Shown here piece after piece: positions 47,941 to 59,124 of a stretch of 64,000 nt of DNA. Under the pieces are notes generated by a model. It saw nothing but the letters and a program-made list of their open reading frames with translations. It was not told the origin of the DNA and made no database searches. Origin of the DNA: Cladorrhinum sp. PSN259. Taxonomy: Eukaryota > Ascomycota > Sordariomycetes > Sordariales > Podosporaceae. Position 1 is the first letter of the stretch, and every line of letters starts with the position of its first letter. The translations under genes were made by a program, and so were the position numbers. The stretch spans positions 1-64,000 of the forward strand of contig MU867140.1 in the NCBI GenBank assembly GCA_033725935.1, read 5' to 3'.

Positions 47941-48602
47941 TGAGCGATGAAAAGAATATACATTTAGAGCCATCGAAATCGAGACGCATGCTTCGTCATT
48001 TTGTTGAAAGAGAGAAAGAGAAAAACGCACAGCGACTGTCGTATACAGGAACGACTTGAAAGGATATAAACATGAAATATTCCCCTTGAGTATTGTTGAA
48101 GTTTGGATAAAAAGGCTCAACAAAAGGGGGTAATGAAATACCTAGGTAGAATTGAATGAATGGAATGAGCGGATATCTTTGCATATACGGACCCGATTGA
48201 TCTCATAGACTAGACTAGTATCTGAGGTGGTTTTGTGGGGTTCCTCGGGTAGGGAAGGCTATGATGTCACCAAAGGCAGGAAGGAGGTCTTTCTCAAGAT
48301 GTCGAAAGTTTGGGACGATGGCTGGATGACTTGAGGCCTGAATCGAGTTTCCTTTTTTGGAGACCCTCCAGTTCCTTAAATTTTTTTAATTTGACAAATC
48401 CCGTCAAAGAAATGGAGATAGGGAAAAGCTAGAAACCGCGAAAGGCCGAGCTCTTGTGACAGATTTATAATCACAGTACCAGCACTTATAAGTTACTGCT
48501 GTCAGATACTTGGAAACATACAGACATATCTCACCTTCCAGACTTATAACCTTTACTCTATTTCTATGACATAATTTCAAGTTAAATATAGAAAAGGACT
48601 GA
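47941..48602. other. Intergenic region upstream of questin oxidase-like gene
   Basis: Contains a perfect TACCTAGGTA palindrome at 48139-48148, about 455 bases before the next start codon. Otherwise AT-rich with no gene. Confidence 0.5.
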
Positions 48603-50452
48603 ATGCACTCCCTCACCCGCACCATCACCCGCAGCATATCCTGGCGACCAGCCGCTACCTTCAGTCTCAACCCCACCCGCTTCTCATCATCGACGGCTCA
48701 GTTCAAGATGGCATCCAACCTTTCTAGCGGTGCTGGGACATCGGCATTCAAGATGCACCTCGCACCTGAAAACACTGGGTTATGGGGCGTCAAGCAGACA
48801 GATGAGGCAGCAAAGAAAGTGACAGGCCTGTTGCAAGAGGATATGGAGGTATACATAGCTTTCACTCTCTTTCTACCTTCCATTCGATACCAGCTAAGAA
48901 TTACTGACGACATGCACAGCAACACCACGTCTTCTTCAACAAAGACCACTTCCACAACCACATCCCTCACCACCTCCTGGCGCTCTACGGCACCCATTGC
49001 ACTTCTTCTTCCTTGTTTCAACAAGCCTACGACAATAACGTCTACTACCAGCGGAAAGCTTTATCCCCCCATACATCTACCTCAAGCTCTTCTCAGTCGA
49101 AGGAAGACAACAAACTGTTCATCTCCCCTGACGACCCCTGGCCCTCCTCAGCGAAACAGTACCTAGGTAAAGAAGAGTACTACCCCGATTTCCTTGCCTT
49201 CTTCCAGTCCGAACTGGACAAGCACGGCGCACCGCACCTACTGAACAAGTATCTGTTTAATGAACCAGAGGAGATGATGACGAGGCTTTTTGGGGGCGTT
49301 TTACATCCCTTGATTCAGTTGATGTATGGTGTTGAGTTCAACCAACCGGCAATCGTAGCTGAGGCTCTGGCGCAAACAGCTGTGCATTCTGACCAGTACC
49401 GGGAGTTCTTGCTCCCTGCCGAATCTCGGTCTAGAGAGGGGGGAAGCAAGAAGAAGCCGATGCGTAAGATTATTGACTTGTTGAACGAGATCAAGACAAA
49501 TGAGAACTTGAGCAAGGCGGCGAGGAACGAAGACTCTCAAAAGATCTTTGATGGGGTGTTGGGCAGAGCGAGAGAGGAGATGCTCGGCTTGGCTGCTAGA
49601 GTGCAGATTGGCGCCGAGGAAATTGATGAGAGGACGGCGGAGATGTTTCATGATTGTGTTTACGTGGCAGCCGCTGCGGCTAGGAATGGGGGGACGAAGA
49701 GGGGCAAGGTTGATAAGTTTGATTTCTTCTTGATGTGAGTTTTGGCCCTTTAGCCTTCCCCTTCTCCCTCGTTAATGATTACTTCTTGACAAACTTTCCA
49801 CTTTCACTGAATGAGGGATGGGGAGGAAGGGAGAGTTTAGGGGTTGACTGTTATTTTCTTTAGGCATCATGTCAATTCGTCACCCATTTTCGTCACGATC
49901 AACGCCCAAGACTGGATTTCCAAGGAGACGAAAGCTAGAATGTTGGAGTGGAAGATCAGGATGGATCTTCTGCAGTATGCTGCTAGAGGTGTTCCAGAAT
50001 TAGGAATGGATAAGTTGACGGGGTATAAGCCGAGGGACGAGAAAGAAGGGGAGGGTATTCAAGGTGAGCGATAGCACTTCTCAAATTCCTGTTTGAAATG
50101 TCTGCATGCACGGATGTCTGATATGGCAGTTAGACATCATATTCAGGTTGCACAAGTACCCTGATGACGGGCATGCCATCAAGCTTGGTCGTGCTACCGT
50201 CATCTGCCGCAATATCTGCAAGAAGTATGAGGAACAAGACAAAGATTGGGTTCAGATCCGGGGAGATGATGTCTGGAAGAAGATCTGTCATCTCATTGTG
50301 GACTCCGTTGAAGCACCGGGGGATACCTGGGTTCGCAGTGCTGGTTTTAAGGAAGCCTGGGAGGTATGTTGACTTGACACCTTGAATGCGGATCGATTAA
50401 CAGTACGGAGTATTAACTGGAGTAACAGTCACTTCCCGATGCAAAACTGTGA
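48603..50452 (+). CDS. Questin oxidase-like (DUF4243) protein
   Basis: Member of the questin oxidase-like family (Pfam Questin_oxidase/DUF4243), which includes Baeyer-Villiger-type ring-opening enzymes of fungal anthraquinone pathways such as AflY and GedK. Five exons (48603-48848, 48920-49734, 49864-50063, 50134-50363, 50429-50452) join in phase to 504 aa. Family-like segments are HHVFFNKDHFHNHIPHHLLALYG, NKYLFNEPEEMMTRLFGGVLHPLIQLMYGVEF, KPDDGHA-like YPDDGHAIKLGRA and TWVRSAGFKEAWE. The His-rich block near residues 83-100 probably binds the reaction centre; this is inference. The first 35 residues are Arg/Ser/Thr-rich without acids and resemble a mitochondrial presequence; Met36 (48708) is an alternative cytosolic start. 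No polyketide synthase or other pathway gene is nearby, so a role outside secondary metabolism is possible. Confidence 0.9.
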
Positions 50453-50557
50453 AGTGCCCAAGAGAGACACGCTGGCGAACTGTAAGATAGATTTTTTTTG
50501 GTTTGCAGAAGTGGTATCAATCAAGTATTTTTTCCGACGCCTTGCCCGAACCTAAAC

Positions 50558-53318
50558 CTAGTCTAACCCAATCCATTCTCCCTCAGTTTCCTCAACATCT
50601 TGCTGTAAAATATCATGTAATGCAGTTTCCTTCTTAGATGATGGCAGAGCCTTCATCTTTAGATCTCCGTTTTCACCCCACTCAATCGTGGTCCCGGCGC
50701 CGGCAGACTTGTCGGCTGCCTGACCGAGTAGGTAGTCCACTGTATAAACGTTTTCGTCCGCAAGCCGTCTGATCTCGTCCCTCATTTTGGACACAGACCG
50801 GGCGACAATCCGAAGCTCCACGTCAACCTTTCCGCGGTTGGCCATAAGCCACGCGCCGTGCTTGTCCACTATCGCCTTGATCCAAAGCATGCAGAACTCA
50901 ATGTGAGGCGACTGCTCAGTCTGGGCGGCCACGTATCGCAAGAGGCGTGCCACGTACACTGTAGGGAAGTGCTCCACCACTAGCCCAATATCTGTATACG
51001 GAATAGCCTGGAACACACGCTGAATCAGACCTGCCTCGTTGAGGCGGAACGCCATGACGAGAGCCTTCAAGTAATCCTTCTCCTGCTGCAAGACTGCAAG
51101 TGTTGAAGCGGGAGTGATCTCCATATTCAGGTCGAAAGGATCGAACTGAACAGTGCTATCCAGGCTGTAAATCAACAGACCTTCTGTTGAGGCTGCGCAG
51201 AAAGCTGTACCACCTGGTGAAAATGCAACCCCGCTGACCCTAACTTCCGGTCTTCTCCTCCTTGCTGAAGGATCGCCGCGTTTTGAGCCTGGCAGCGACC
51301 TGTCTATCCGGTCCTCCAGATCTGACGCCTCACCTTGCTCATCAAGGAGCCCGGTGGGACCGGCCTCAGTCATGAGCTTGCTGTTAAGAAATTCCTGGGT
51401 GCCCGAAAGCGCCAAGTTGACACTCACTGTGAACTTCTTGAGAAGAACCATTGTGGTGACGGAGTACAAGCAAATATACTTGCTGTTGCCACCTGCCAAG
51501 AGGCAGCTTCCATCCGTGCTGTAACGGATGGTATTAAAGGCCTTAGTTCCCGACACGTTCGCAGCCGTTCTTCGATCCGTGATCCTGCGACCACCGGAAA
51601 CGTCCCTACGCCCATCAACACCGGAAACTTGCTGAGCCTCTGATACCGACCAGAATGAAAGCTGGCCATCTAACGTAGATATGGCGACTTGCTTAGAGTC
51701 TGGTCTGAATGCAATATCCAACACATCAGATTGCAGTTGCAGAGGCTCGCTCGTTTGAGTCCGGTTGAAGATGGACCATATCCTTGCTGTCTTGTCCCAA
51801 CTGCCGCTGACCAAAAGACCACCATCAGGGGCAAACGCAAGAGAAGATACTGGCCCTTCGTGTCCTGAAAGTCTGTCAAGAAGCTGACCAGTCTGAACGG
51901 ACCAAATATGAACGTCGAAGGAGTCGATTGAACCTGCCGCAACAACCTCGCCGCTGGGATCGACCGCCATACATGAGAATGACAGTCTGTCAGGTGCTGT
52001 GAATGTCCTGAAGTTTCTGTATCTGATCAAATCCCACGCTCTAATGGAACCGTCCAAACTGGCAGTAAAGAGAACGTTGCCCTTCTTTGCAAACTCGCAG
52101 GCTGTAATACCACTCGTGTGCTCGGTAAACGTTACTATGCAGAATCCAGACTCGATATCCCACACCTTAATCTTGCCGTCATCAGCCGTCGTGACAATTC
52201 TCTGTCCATCTGGAGAGTAAACGAGCGAATTCATGGCGTCAAAATGCCCTTGCTGTTTCAGGATATATGACTCTGACTGCCACTCCCACACTAAAAGTTG
52301 TCCCAGTTTTGACGCGCCGAAAGCAAGCCACTCACCACTCTTGTTAATGGTTACGAAGTCGATCTCGTTCTGTGAGATGCTAAGGGTGTGAATCATGTTG
52401 AAGTCGGGCATTTCGTAGAGACCGAAGATGCCGTTCGAGAAGCCGGCAACGAGAAGGTTAGACTCGGGGTGGAAAGCGGCGCATCGGAGGGTCGCGGAAT
52501 TCTGCATAAAATAGTGCTTGTTGACAATCCTCCACTGCATATCTGAGTCGTCTACCATATCATCCTCATCCTGCCCTGATTTTGCAACGTATTGCCAGTC
52601 GAAGACAGCACCATCCTTGCTAACGGTGTAGATGGTCTCTTGGTCCTTAGAGAACCAAGCGCCCACCACTCCTTGCCTGTGTCCTGACAGGACGGTGGGC
52701 GTGAATCCCTCCTCCGCGTTCAAACTCCATATCCTTGCCGTCAGATCCTTGGAAGCGCTGAGGAAGAATCGTGAATCGCTCGACCATTCGATATGCCGAA
52801 CATCGTCAAAGTGTTGTGTGTGAGTGTGGTGGCGGACGAACGGCGCGAATTCGAGGTCGCCCTCTGCATTAGAGTCTGGAGTCGAAGGAACATGCCAAAC
52901 TTCAATTTTCCTCCCTAATCCAACCACGAAATACCGTCCAGAGGGTGAGAAAGAAAGCGCCGTTACTGAAGCTCTAAAGGAAAAGTGATATAATACAACG
53001 CGACGTGGGACATTGGTTAGAATCGCCTGGCCATCATCGTCGATCGAGAGAAGGAGGTTGCCCTGAGGATTCAGGCCTAACCTCGCAATGTTCTTTCGGT
53101 GAGTAAATGGGAGAGTATATGACTTGTTGTCGACGAGGTTGAAGATGGTGACTCTGTTGCCGACGGGAGAAAAGAGATGGGTACCGTCGGGGCTGAACAG
53201 CAGATTGCCCTGGCAATAGACTGTTCCCAGCAAATTGGAAAACTTTAAGATGGTCAGTTAGAATCGCAAAGCTCGAATTGACATGGCTGCATCATCCTAC
53301 CTTGAAATCTGTCTTCAT
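50558..53318 (-). CDS. PWP2: PWP2, UTP-B component of the small-subunit processome
   Basis: WD40 protein of the UTP-B complex that binds the 5' ETS of pre-rRNA and is needed for 18S rRNA maturation in the nucleolus. Two exons, 53301-53318 (18 nt, MKTDFK) and 50558-53242, separated by a 58-nt intron, give 900 aa. The first exon is required to give the family start MKTDFKFSNLLGTVYCQGN. Two successive beta-propellers are made of WD repeats (for example GRKIEVWHV, DLTARIWSL, DGKIKVWDI, DGSIRAWDL, DKTARIWSI). The C-terminal Utp12 helical domain is visible (LNEAGLIQRVFQAIPYTDI; TVYVARLLRYVAAQTEQSPHIEF). The end is acidic (VEETEGEWIGLD). It shares a 533-bp divergent promoter region with septin CDC12. 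Confidence 0.96.
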
Positions 53319-53851
53319 GGTTGGTTCTAGCCCATTCCCCAACTCAGGATTTTTGAAAGGAAACACTCTGCAGCGCAGCGGCAAGCACTGTAGCAAAGTG
53401 ATACCGCCAGTGCTCTCCGCCAAAATTTCTCGACAACTTTTTGGCGGGGTCGGCGAATTCTTTCTCCTAACCTCCGATGCGCTTGTTGCGTCTGGGGACT
53501 CTGGGTTAAGCTTAGCGAGGGACCCTTGGCACGTCTTGATTGAGCGACTGGGGAAAGTGGAAAGGGGACGCCAATAGACCCACCTAATTTGCGTTCCCGT
53601 CGCTCAGGAGCGGGTTCTCTTGCTGGCCCGTGCATCTGTGCTGCATTGGTCTGGAAATTTGACAGCCAAATTCCCCTGAGACCTGAAGCACAAGCAAGCT
53701 CCCCAATTCCACCGACCGCCCAGAAACACCATCTCCCATCTCCTTCCACAGCGCGACACCGCTTCACAATTGCACCCGTTGCCGCTGTAGTAACCAATAC
53801 CTCGACTCCTACAAGACACATTCTCTAATCCGATCTCACATCCACTTCAAA
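53319..53851. other. Divergent promoter region PWP2/CDC12
   Basis: 533 bases between the start codons of PWP2 (-) and the septin gene (+). It is pyrimidine-rich just before the septin start. Open frames on both strands through this block are not family-like and are not called. Confidence 0.5.
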
Positions 53852-55191
53852 ATGGCCCCTGCTGCTGCGGAGAGTGCCTCGCCAATTGGCATTGCCAATC
53901 TGCCCAACCAGCGACACAAGATCGTTGCTAAGAGGGGAGCTGCATTCACCATCATGGTCAGCACAACTCCCTATCGCGAACCCAATGAGCTGTTTCTTAC
54001 CGTTTGACGTTTTTAGGTTGCTGGTGAATCCGGGTTGGGCAAAACTACTTTCATTAACACGCTGTTCTCCACCACCATCAAGAACTATGCCGACCACAAG
54101 CGCCGGCACCAGAAGCAGGTCGACAAGACCGTCGAGATCGAAATCACCAAGGCCGAGCTGGAGGAGAAGTTCTTCAAGGGTATGATAGATTGGAAAGGAC
54201 TGGGTACTTTTCAGACCTAGCTGACATGGTTTCTTTGCCAGTTCGCCTGACTGTTATCGATACCCCTGGGTTTGGCGACTATGTCAACAACAGAGACTCG
54301 TGGATGCCCATCATCGAATTCCTCGACGACCAGCACGAATCTTACATGCTCCAGGAGCAACAGCCCCGCCGCCAGGACAAGATCGATCTTCGCGTTCATG
54401 CCTGCCTGTACTTCATCCGCCCCACCGGCCACACTCTCAAGCCCCTTGACATCGAGGTCATGAAGCGCCTGTGCTCTCGTGTCAACCTTATCCCAGTTAT
54501 CGCCAAGGCTGATACTCTCAGCCCCGCAGATTTGGCTAAGTTCAAGGCGAGAGTGAGTAGTACTTGACTTCATAATGATCGGAGGCGTCCATGCTAACAC
54601 GGATTTCCCCAGATTCGTGCCGTTATCGAAGCCCAGAACATCAAGATCTACCAGCCCCCAATTGAGGAGGACGACGAGGCCGCCGCCCAGCATGCTCGCA
54701 GCCTGATGGCCGCCATGCCATTCGCCGTCATTGGCTCAGAGAAGGATGTCAAGACCAACGATGGACGTATTGTCAAGGGCCGCCAATACTCGTGGGGTGT
54801 TGCTGAGGTTGAGAATGAGGACCACTGTGATTTCAAGAAGCTCCGGTCGATCCTTATTCGCACCCATATGCTGGATCTCATCCACACCACTGAAGAGTTA
54901 CACTATGAGGCGTATCGCGCGCAGCAGATGGAGACTCGCAAATTTGGCGAGGCGCGTCCCCGGAAGCTCGACAACCCCAAGTTCAAGGAGGAGGAGGAGG
55001 CACTTCGCAAGCGCTTCACCGAGCAGGTCAAGATCGAGGAACAGCGCTTCAGGCAATGGGAGCAGAAGCTCATTGCCGAGCGCGACCGCCTCAACAAGGA
55101 TCTCGAGCAGACACACGCTCAGATCAAGGCGCTGGAGGGAGATCTTGAGTCGTTGCAGGGCAGTGCCGTCCGCAGCCACGGTCGCCGCTAA
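53852..55191 (+). CDS. CDC12: Septin, Cdc12/AspC class
   Basis: GTP-binding septin that assembles into heteropolymers at septa and hyphal branch sites. Four exons (53852-53956, 54017-54179, 54242-54552, 54613-55191) give 385 aa. After the short N-terminus a polybasic patch lies before the P-loop (NQRHKIVAKRG). The GTPase has GESGLGKT (38-45), DTPGFGDYVNNRDSW, and AKAD specificity motif in LIPVIAKADTLSP. The septin unique element follows (WGVAEVENEDHCDFKKLRSILIRTHMLDL). A heptad-rich coiled coil occupies the last about 85 residues, ending in SAVRSHGRR. The DDQHESYMLQEQQPRR loop is typical of Cdc12/AspC and unlike the Cdc11 class. Each intron has a CTAAC or CTGAC-like branch site. Confidence 0.95.
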
Positions 55192-56023
55192 TAGCAGTAC
55201 TCCACTCAAGCTTCGGGATGAACCTCTGGGCTCTCACAAGGATCTCCCTGCTTTGGTGTCGGTCTCTCGCCAGCTTCTTCGATATTTGTTATATACCAAT
55301 GCCCGACAAAACAAACAACAAACGGCAACCCCCCAAGGCGTCCATGGATATATGCCAAGGCGGTACAGAAGTTGTGCGCTGGGGTTAGTAGGAGTTTGGT
55401 TGTGACATGGAGAATAACTTGGTGTTTGGCTCGTCCAGTTTTCTCATATTTTTTACTTATTCCCCTGTTTTTTTTCTTTGCAAATCCCTTTCTCAAAATC
55501 AACTTTATTCGAAACTACGGCAATGCGGACGGTGACACAACGGAAATGGTGCGCAAAAGTTGGAGAGATAGATAATTTCTTTGCGAGCAACAGGAAAGGG
55601 GGAAAGCACACGCGCACATTTTTGAGACCTGATTTTTTGTCGAATTCAGCCAACACACCTCTACCTACTACCCTTTTTCTTTGCTTTTTCTATTTTATTC
55701 GACTTAGTCACGATGTAATTTAGCCCGGCCACCAAACCAAAACCTTCATGATACCAGATAATGAGAAAGGCTGCCAATTTTAAAGGAAAAGAGAGGCTCG
55801 TTTTAAGCATCGCTCTGAGTATTTGTTTGCGTTTCCTAGGAGACCTTTCACGGACCTCTTTCCTAAGTCGTTGATTTATTGACTGATTCTACACTAAGGG
55901 TACTTTCACAGTATGCTTTTAAACCCTATATCCTTATATATTATACTCGCTTTTCCTGCCCTTCTGTGTAAGGAGTTAGAAAGCGGTGTTGCTCTTCTTG
56001 ATCTTCGTCGATGAAACGGCATC
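55192..56023. other. Convergent intergenic region
   Basis: Between the 3' ends of the septin gene and the mitochondrial kinase gene. T-rich, presumably both 3' UTRs; no gene seen. Confidence 0.5.
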
Positions 56024-57611
56024 TCAAACGGCATCCATCGTTGCTCTAGTAGTTAATTGTTCATTCTTGTTGCCCAACTTTGATATTTGCAGGAAGGCAT
56101 CAACGCCGTATCCTTCTAGGCTGTGAAGTGAAAGGCTTCCAGCCCAGTACTCAGCGTACACGCGGCATAGTGGCAATGCCATGCCGAGGCGGAGGTTAGG
56201 AGGGCGCTTAGAGAGCGAGGCGAGAGAGCTCGTGAGGTCGGTCCCCTCTAGACCGTTTCCGTTTACACTGCCGTTAGGCGACTGGGTTTCTCCTTCCTCT
56301 TCTTTCTCACTATGAGTGTCGTTGAAAGCCGCATGCGGTTCGTCAACCTGCCGCAACTCCTGCATCGTGGCTGCCATCTTAGGCACTTGGGTAAGGTTCG
56401 ATAAAATTTCCTGGCTTGCTGGACCTTTACTGAATGACCAGAGGTATGGGAGGCTTTCCCTGGGTATGCCACCGCCCTGGTCGGAAATTCGAATGATGAC
56501 ATGCTGGTTACTCTCGCAGACAGTCACTTGGATGGGAGGTGGTTTCTTGTCCGTGCTTTTGCCGTTTCGTCTAAGGTGTTGTTCCGCCACGGATTGGACA
56601 GAGTTGCGCAGAAGCTCGCCTACTATATACTGAAGATGAGAAAGGATGTAAGGAAAACTGGCATCGAGGTGGCCATCGATTTGTATCTCTGGGAGGACGA
56701 CATCAGGGCCGTAAGCCTGCCGGAGGATCTTGAGGACTGCATCGCCGCATTTGGTGATTACGTCCTTGGCTATGCACTTGAGGAATACATGCCCAATGAC
56801 TTCAGTCTCGGAGAGTCTAGCTCCGGGTGAGAACCAAGGGGCATGGAATGTGTCAGTGAGAGCCAAGTGTTGTTCTGCTATTACTCTACGAGAGATGCGC
56901 TGTTCGGAGTGTTAGTGAAACGGAGAATAAGACGGAAGAGGGGAGGTAACAAACAGATCTGAGAATTGTATTCATAAACTTGTCAAGCTCAGCGGCCCCC
57001 ATGAGGCCGTTACACTCGAGGATCCCCCTGGCCAGCTTGGGAATCACAGTCAAGTGAGCCTTGAGCATCTCGCGGATAGTTGCACAATACTGGTCATTGT
57101 CATCAAGAGTCTTGATTTCCTTGACCTTCCGGAACGTATCAAAAGCTGTATAATATAAATCGTATACTTCGTTGAAATGTGGATTTGTGGTGACAACAAA
57201 TGGGAGCTGCTGCATGTCACGGATTCTATGTGAAATTCTGACAGGCAGTTCTGTTCGCACATAGTTGGCAGAACTGATGAGCCTCGACTCTGTCAAGGAC
57301 CGGCCGAACACCATGAGCTGCCGAAGACTTATAGGGCGAGCTTCCCGTGCAACCCATCTGCAATCGTGATAGTGATGGTAAGCATATATTCAGTGAAAGA
57401 CAGTAGCTGGCTTGACATACTCATCCAGGACTGATTGTGGGCGCCATTTCGGACTACTGTCTGAGTGCCATGGGCGGGTTTGTCGCTGATCCGGTAGCTG
57501 TCCTCGTGCCGCAACAGCATACTGGCCCAGTCTGAACAGCCATTTTGTCCTACTCGTTCTGCTCATCAACCGGAGGGGCGCCGCAGCATGTTGAAGCGAG
57601 AAGCGCGACAT
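56024..57611 (-). CDS. Mitochondrial pyruvate/branched-chain 2-oxoacid dehydrogenase kinase
   Basis: Mitochondrial GHKL-type protein kinase (PDK/BCKDK family; yeast Pkp1/Pkp2) that inactivates pyruvate or branched-chain dehydrogenase complexes by phosphorylating E1-alpha. Three exons (57421-57611, 56955-57357, 56024-56899) give 489 aa. The first 45 residues are basic and Ala/Arg-rich, a likely presequence. The helical regulatory domain has ISLRQLMVFGRSLTESRLI and RTELPVRISHRIRDMQQLPF. The kinase core has TILRSRISRRVIAEQHLALT, ELLRNSVQSV (N box), ISDQGGGIP (G1), YLWSFSKGP and LRLGMALPLCRVYAEYWAGSLSLHSLEGYGVD (G2, quoted across positions). An extra acidic, Ser/Gly-rich segment of about 55 residues sits in the ATP lid between the last two motifs. 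Which dehydrogenase it targets cannot be decided from the sequence. Confidence 0.92.
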
Positions 57612-58635
57612 GCTGACGATGCCATGCGATATCGGAGTTGGCGTGTTTTGGATTTTTAAATAGGTGGATGTTGGAAAGAGTTTACATTTGCGGATGGGGC
57701 ACCTGCAAGAACGGCTACAATTCTCAGACTGCTTCCTGTTGCCGGCAATGTATGCGTACACTCATCACATTCTTGCAGGAGCATGAAAGCAGCATCTTCT
57801 GATGTCGCGCCTGCAGAGCACTGTTGCAAGCACCATTGGAGGGGCAAGGACGCAGCTTGGAGTCACAGTGGAAGGCGCGGACCAAGCTTTCTACTCTGTT
57901 GGTTCTTGACTTTCTTACCCCACATCATTTCCACGCCTGGAAGCGGATCGTTTTGAGCATGAAAAGTGGAGAATATCTTTTCCTTGTGACAGTTAGCCAA
58001 CGGCTCTCACTACATACCACTGGACGACCACATATGTGCCACATCGATGGTATGATCATGTTTCTGCGGATTGCTCCAAGTTGTATGTTAAGATATCAGG
58101 AACCTTCTACTTGTAAACCAAGAATCATAACCAACCACGTTTTTGATATCGTTGATGTTTACTCGAACGCTCTTGCTTCAGCAGCAAGGTTACCTGTCTG
58201 GTCTGTTACCCTGAACGCCCTCCATCATGAGTTGGGCAAAACGGCGACAAGATCGTCAAGCCGAGATAGCCGTGATGCTTCGGACCCGTCCCGGTTTGGG
58301 GAATAGTCTTGTTATGGTTGGCATATTGCTCTAGAGTATGGAATCTGACAGGGGATTGTTTAATTTGATGATACTCTAAACAATGACAAGCGCCTTTTGT
58401 CATTCAATAACTCATTTGATCCAGTTGTGCTTAAAGTTTTCAAGTGATGCTCATCTGAAGAGTATTCTGCTGTAGTAAACTGTTGCAGCAGGTAAAAATC
58501 TCTGACTGATCACTGAAAATTCTTGATTTCTTGATTCGTTGATCAAGTCAGCAACTCTTACAGTCGCCATCACTCAAGGCCATTCTCAGAGTTCTTTAAC
58601 CTCACTCGCAACACCACATCAAACCACATCTCGCG
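57612..58635. other. Divergent intergenic region
   Basis: Between the mitochondrial kinase (-) and the small secreted protein (+). A 160-codon frame at 57824-58306 has no recognisable features and is not called. Confidence 0.45.
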
Positions 58636-59124
58636 ATGGCTCTCCTGCTATTTCTGCTAGCTGTTCTGCTTCAGCTAGCTGCTGGCCTACCTGCAACACC
58701 CGTCTCTGCTGTGGTCGCAACAGCAGCTTCCGGTCAGTCCGCCGGTGGAGTCACTTGCTCGCCATTGCCCTACCTTAACAAGCCTGATGAATGCCATGTA
58801 GTCATTGACCAGTTCAAGTGTACGTAATCAACACCTTATTCCCTCTCCAATTTTCGCCCACTCACATCAAGGTTCTGCACAGAGTATAACAAAAATGGCA
58901 ACACCATCAACCTACAGCCAAGAACCTGCGCCTATGGAAAATATGGCGCTTGCAATGGAGAGCTTTGCAACAATGATTATCATCAGGCGGTGATGGTTGA
59001 CCAGAACGATTTGGCTTTTCAAATCACCGTCAACCTCTATGACCGGTGCATCATCAGCCATCATTATGGCAACTGGACAACCGACAACCCTCTGGTCTGG
59101 TTCCAGTTCTGGGGATACAGCTAA
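58636..59124 (+). CDS. Small secreted cysteine-containing protein
   Basis: Unrecognised small secreted protein of about 144-146 aa. The start at 58636 gives a strong signal peptide (MALLLFLLAVLLQLAAG, cleavage likely near LPATP). The second exon starts at 58872 and is open to 59124. The donor is uncertain: an exon ending at 58823 (GTAATC donor) keeps an extra KCTFCTE motif, while an exon ending at 58817 (GTGTAC donor) gives KFCTE; both keep the frame. The mature protein has seven or eight Cys with spacing such as RTCAYGKYGACNGELC and ends FQFWGYS. This resembles small beta-sandwich or effector-like secreted proteins. No family was identified; function is unknown. Confidence 0.65.

Noticed and set aside
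48603..50452. Possible secondary-metabolite cluster suggested by the questin oxidase-like gene
   Set aside because: Neighbours are an inositol phosphatase, PWP2 and a septin; no polyketide synthase, transporter or pathway regulator is in the window.
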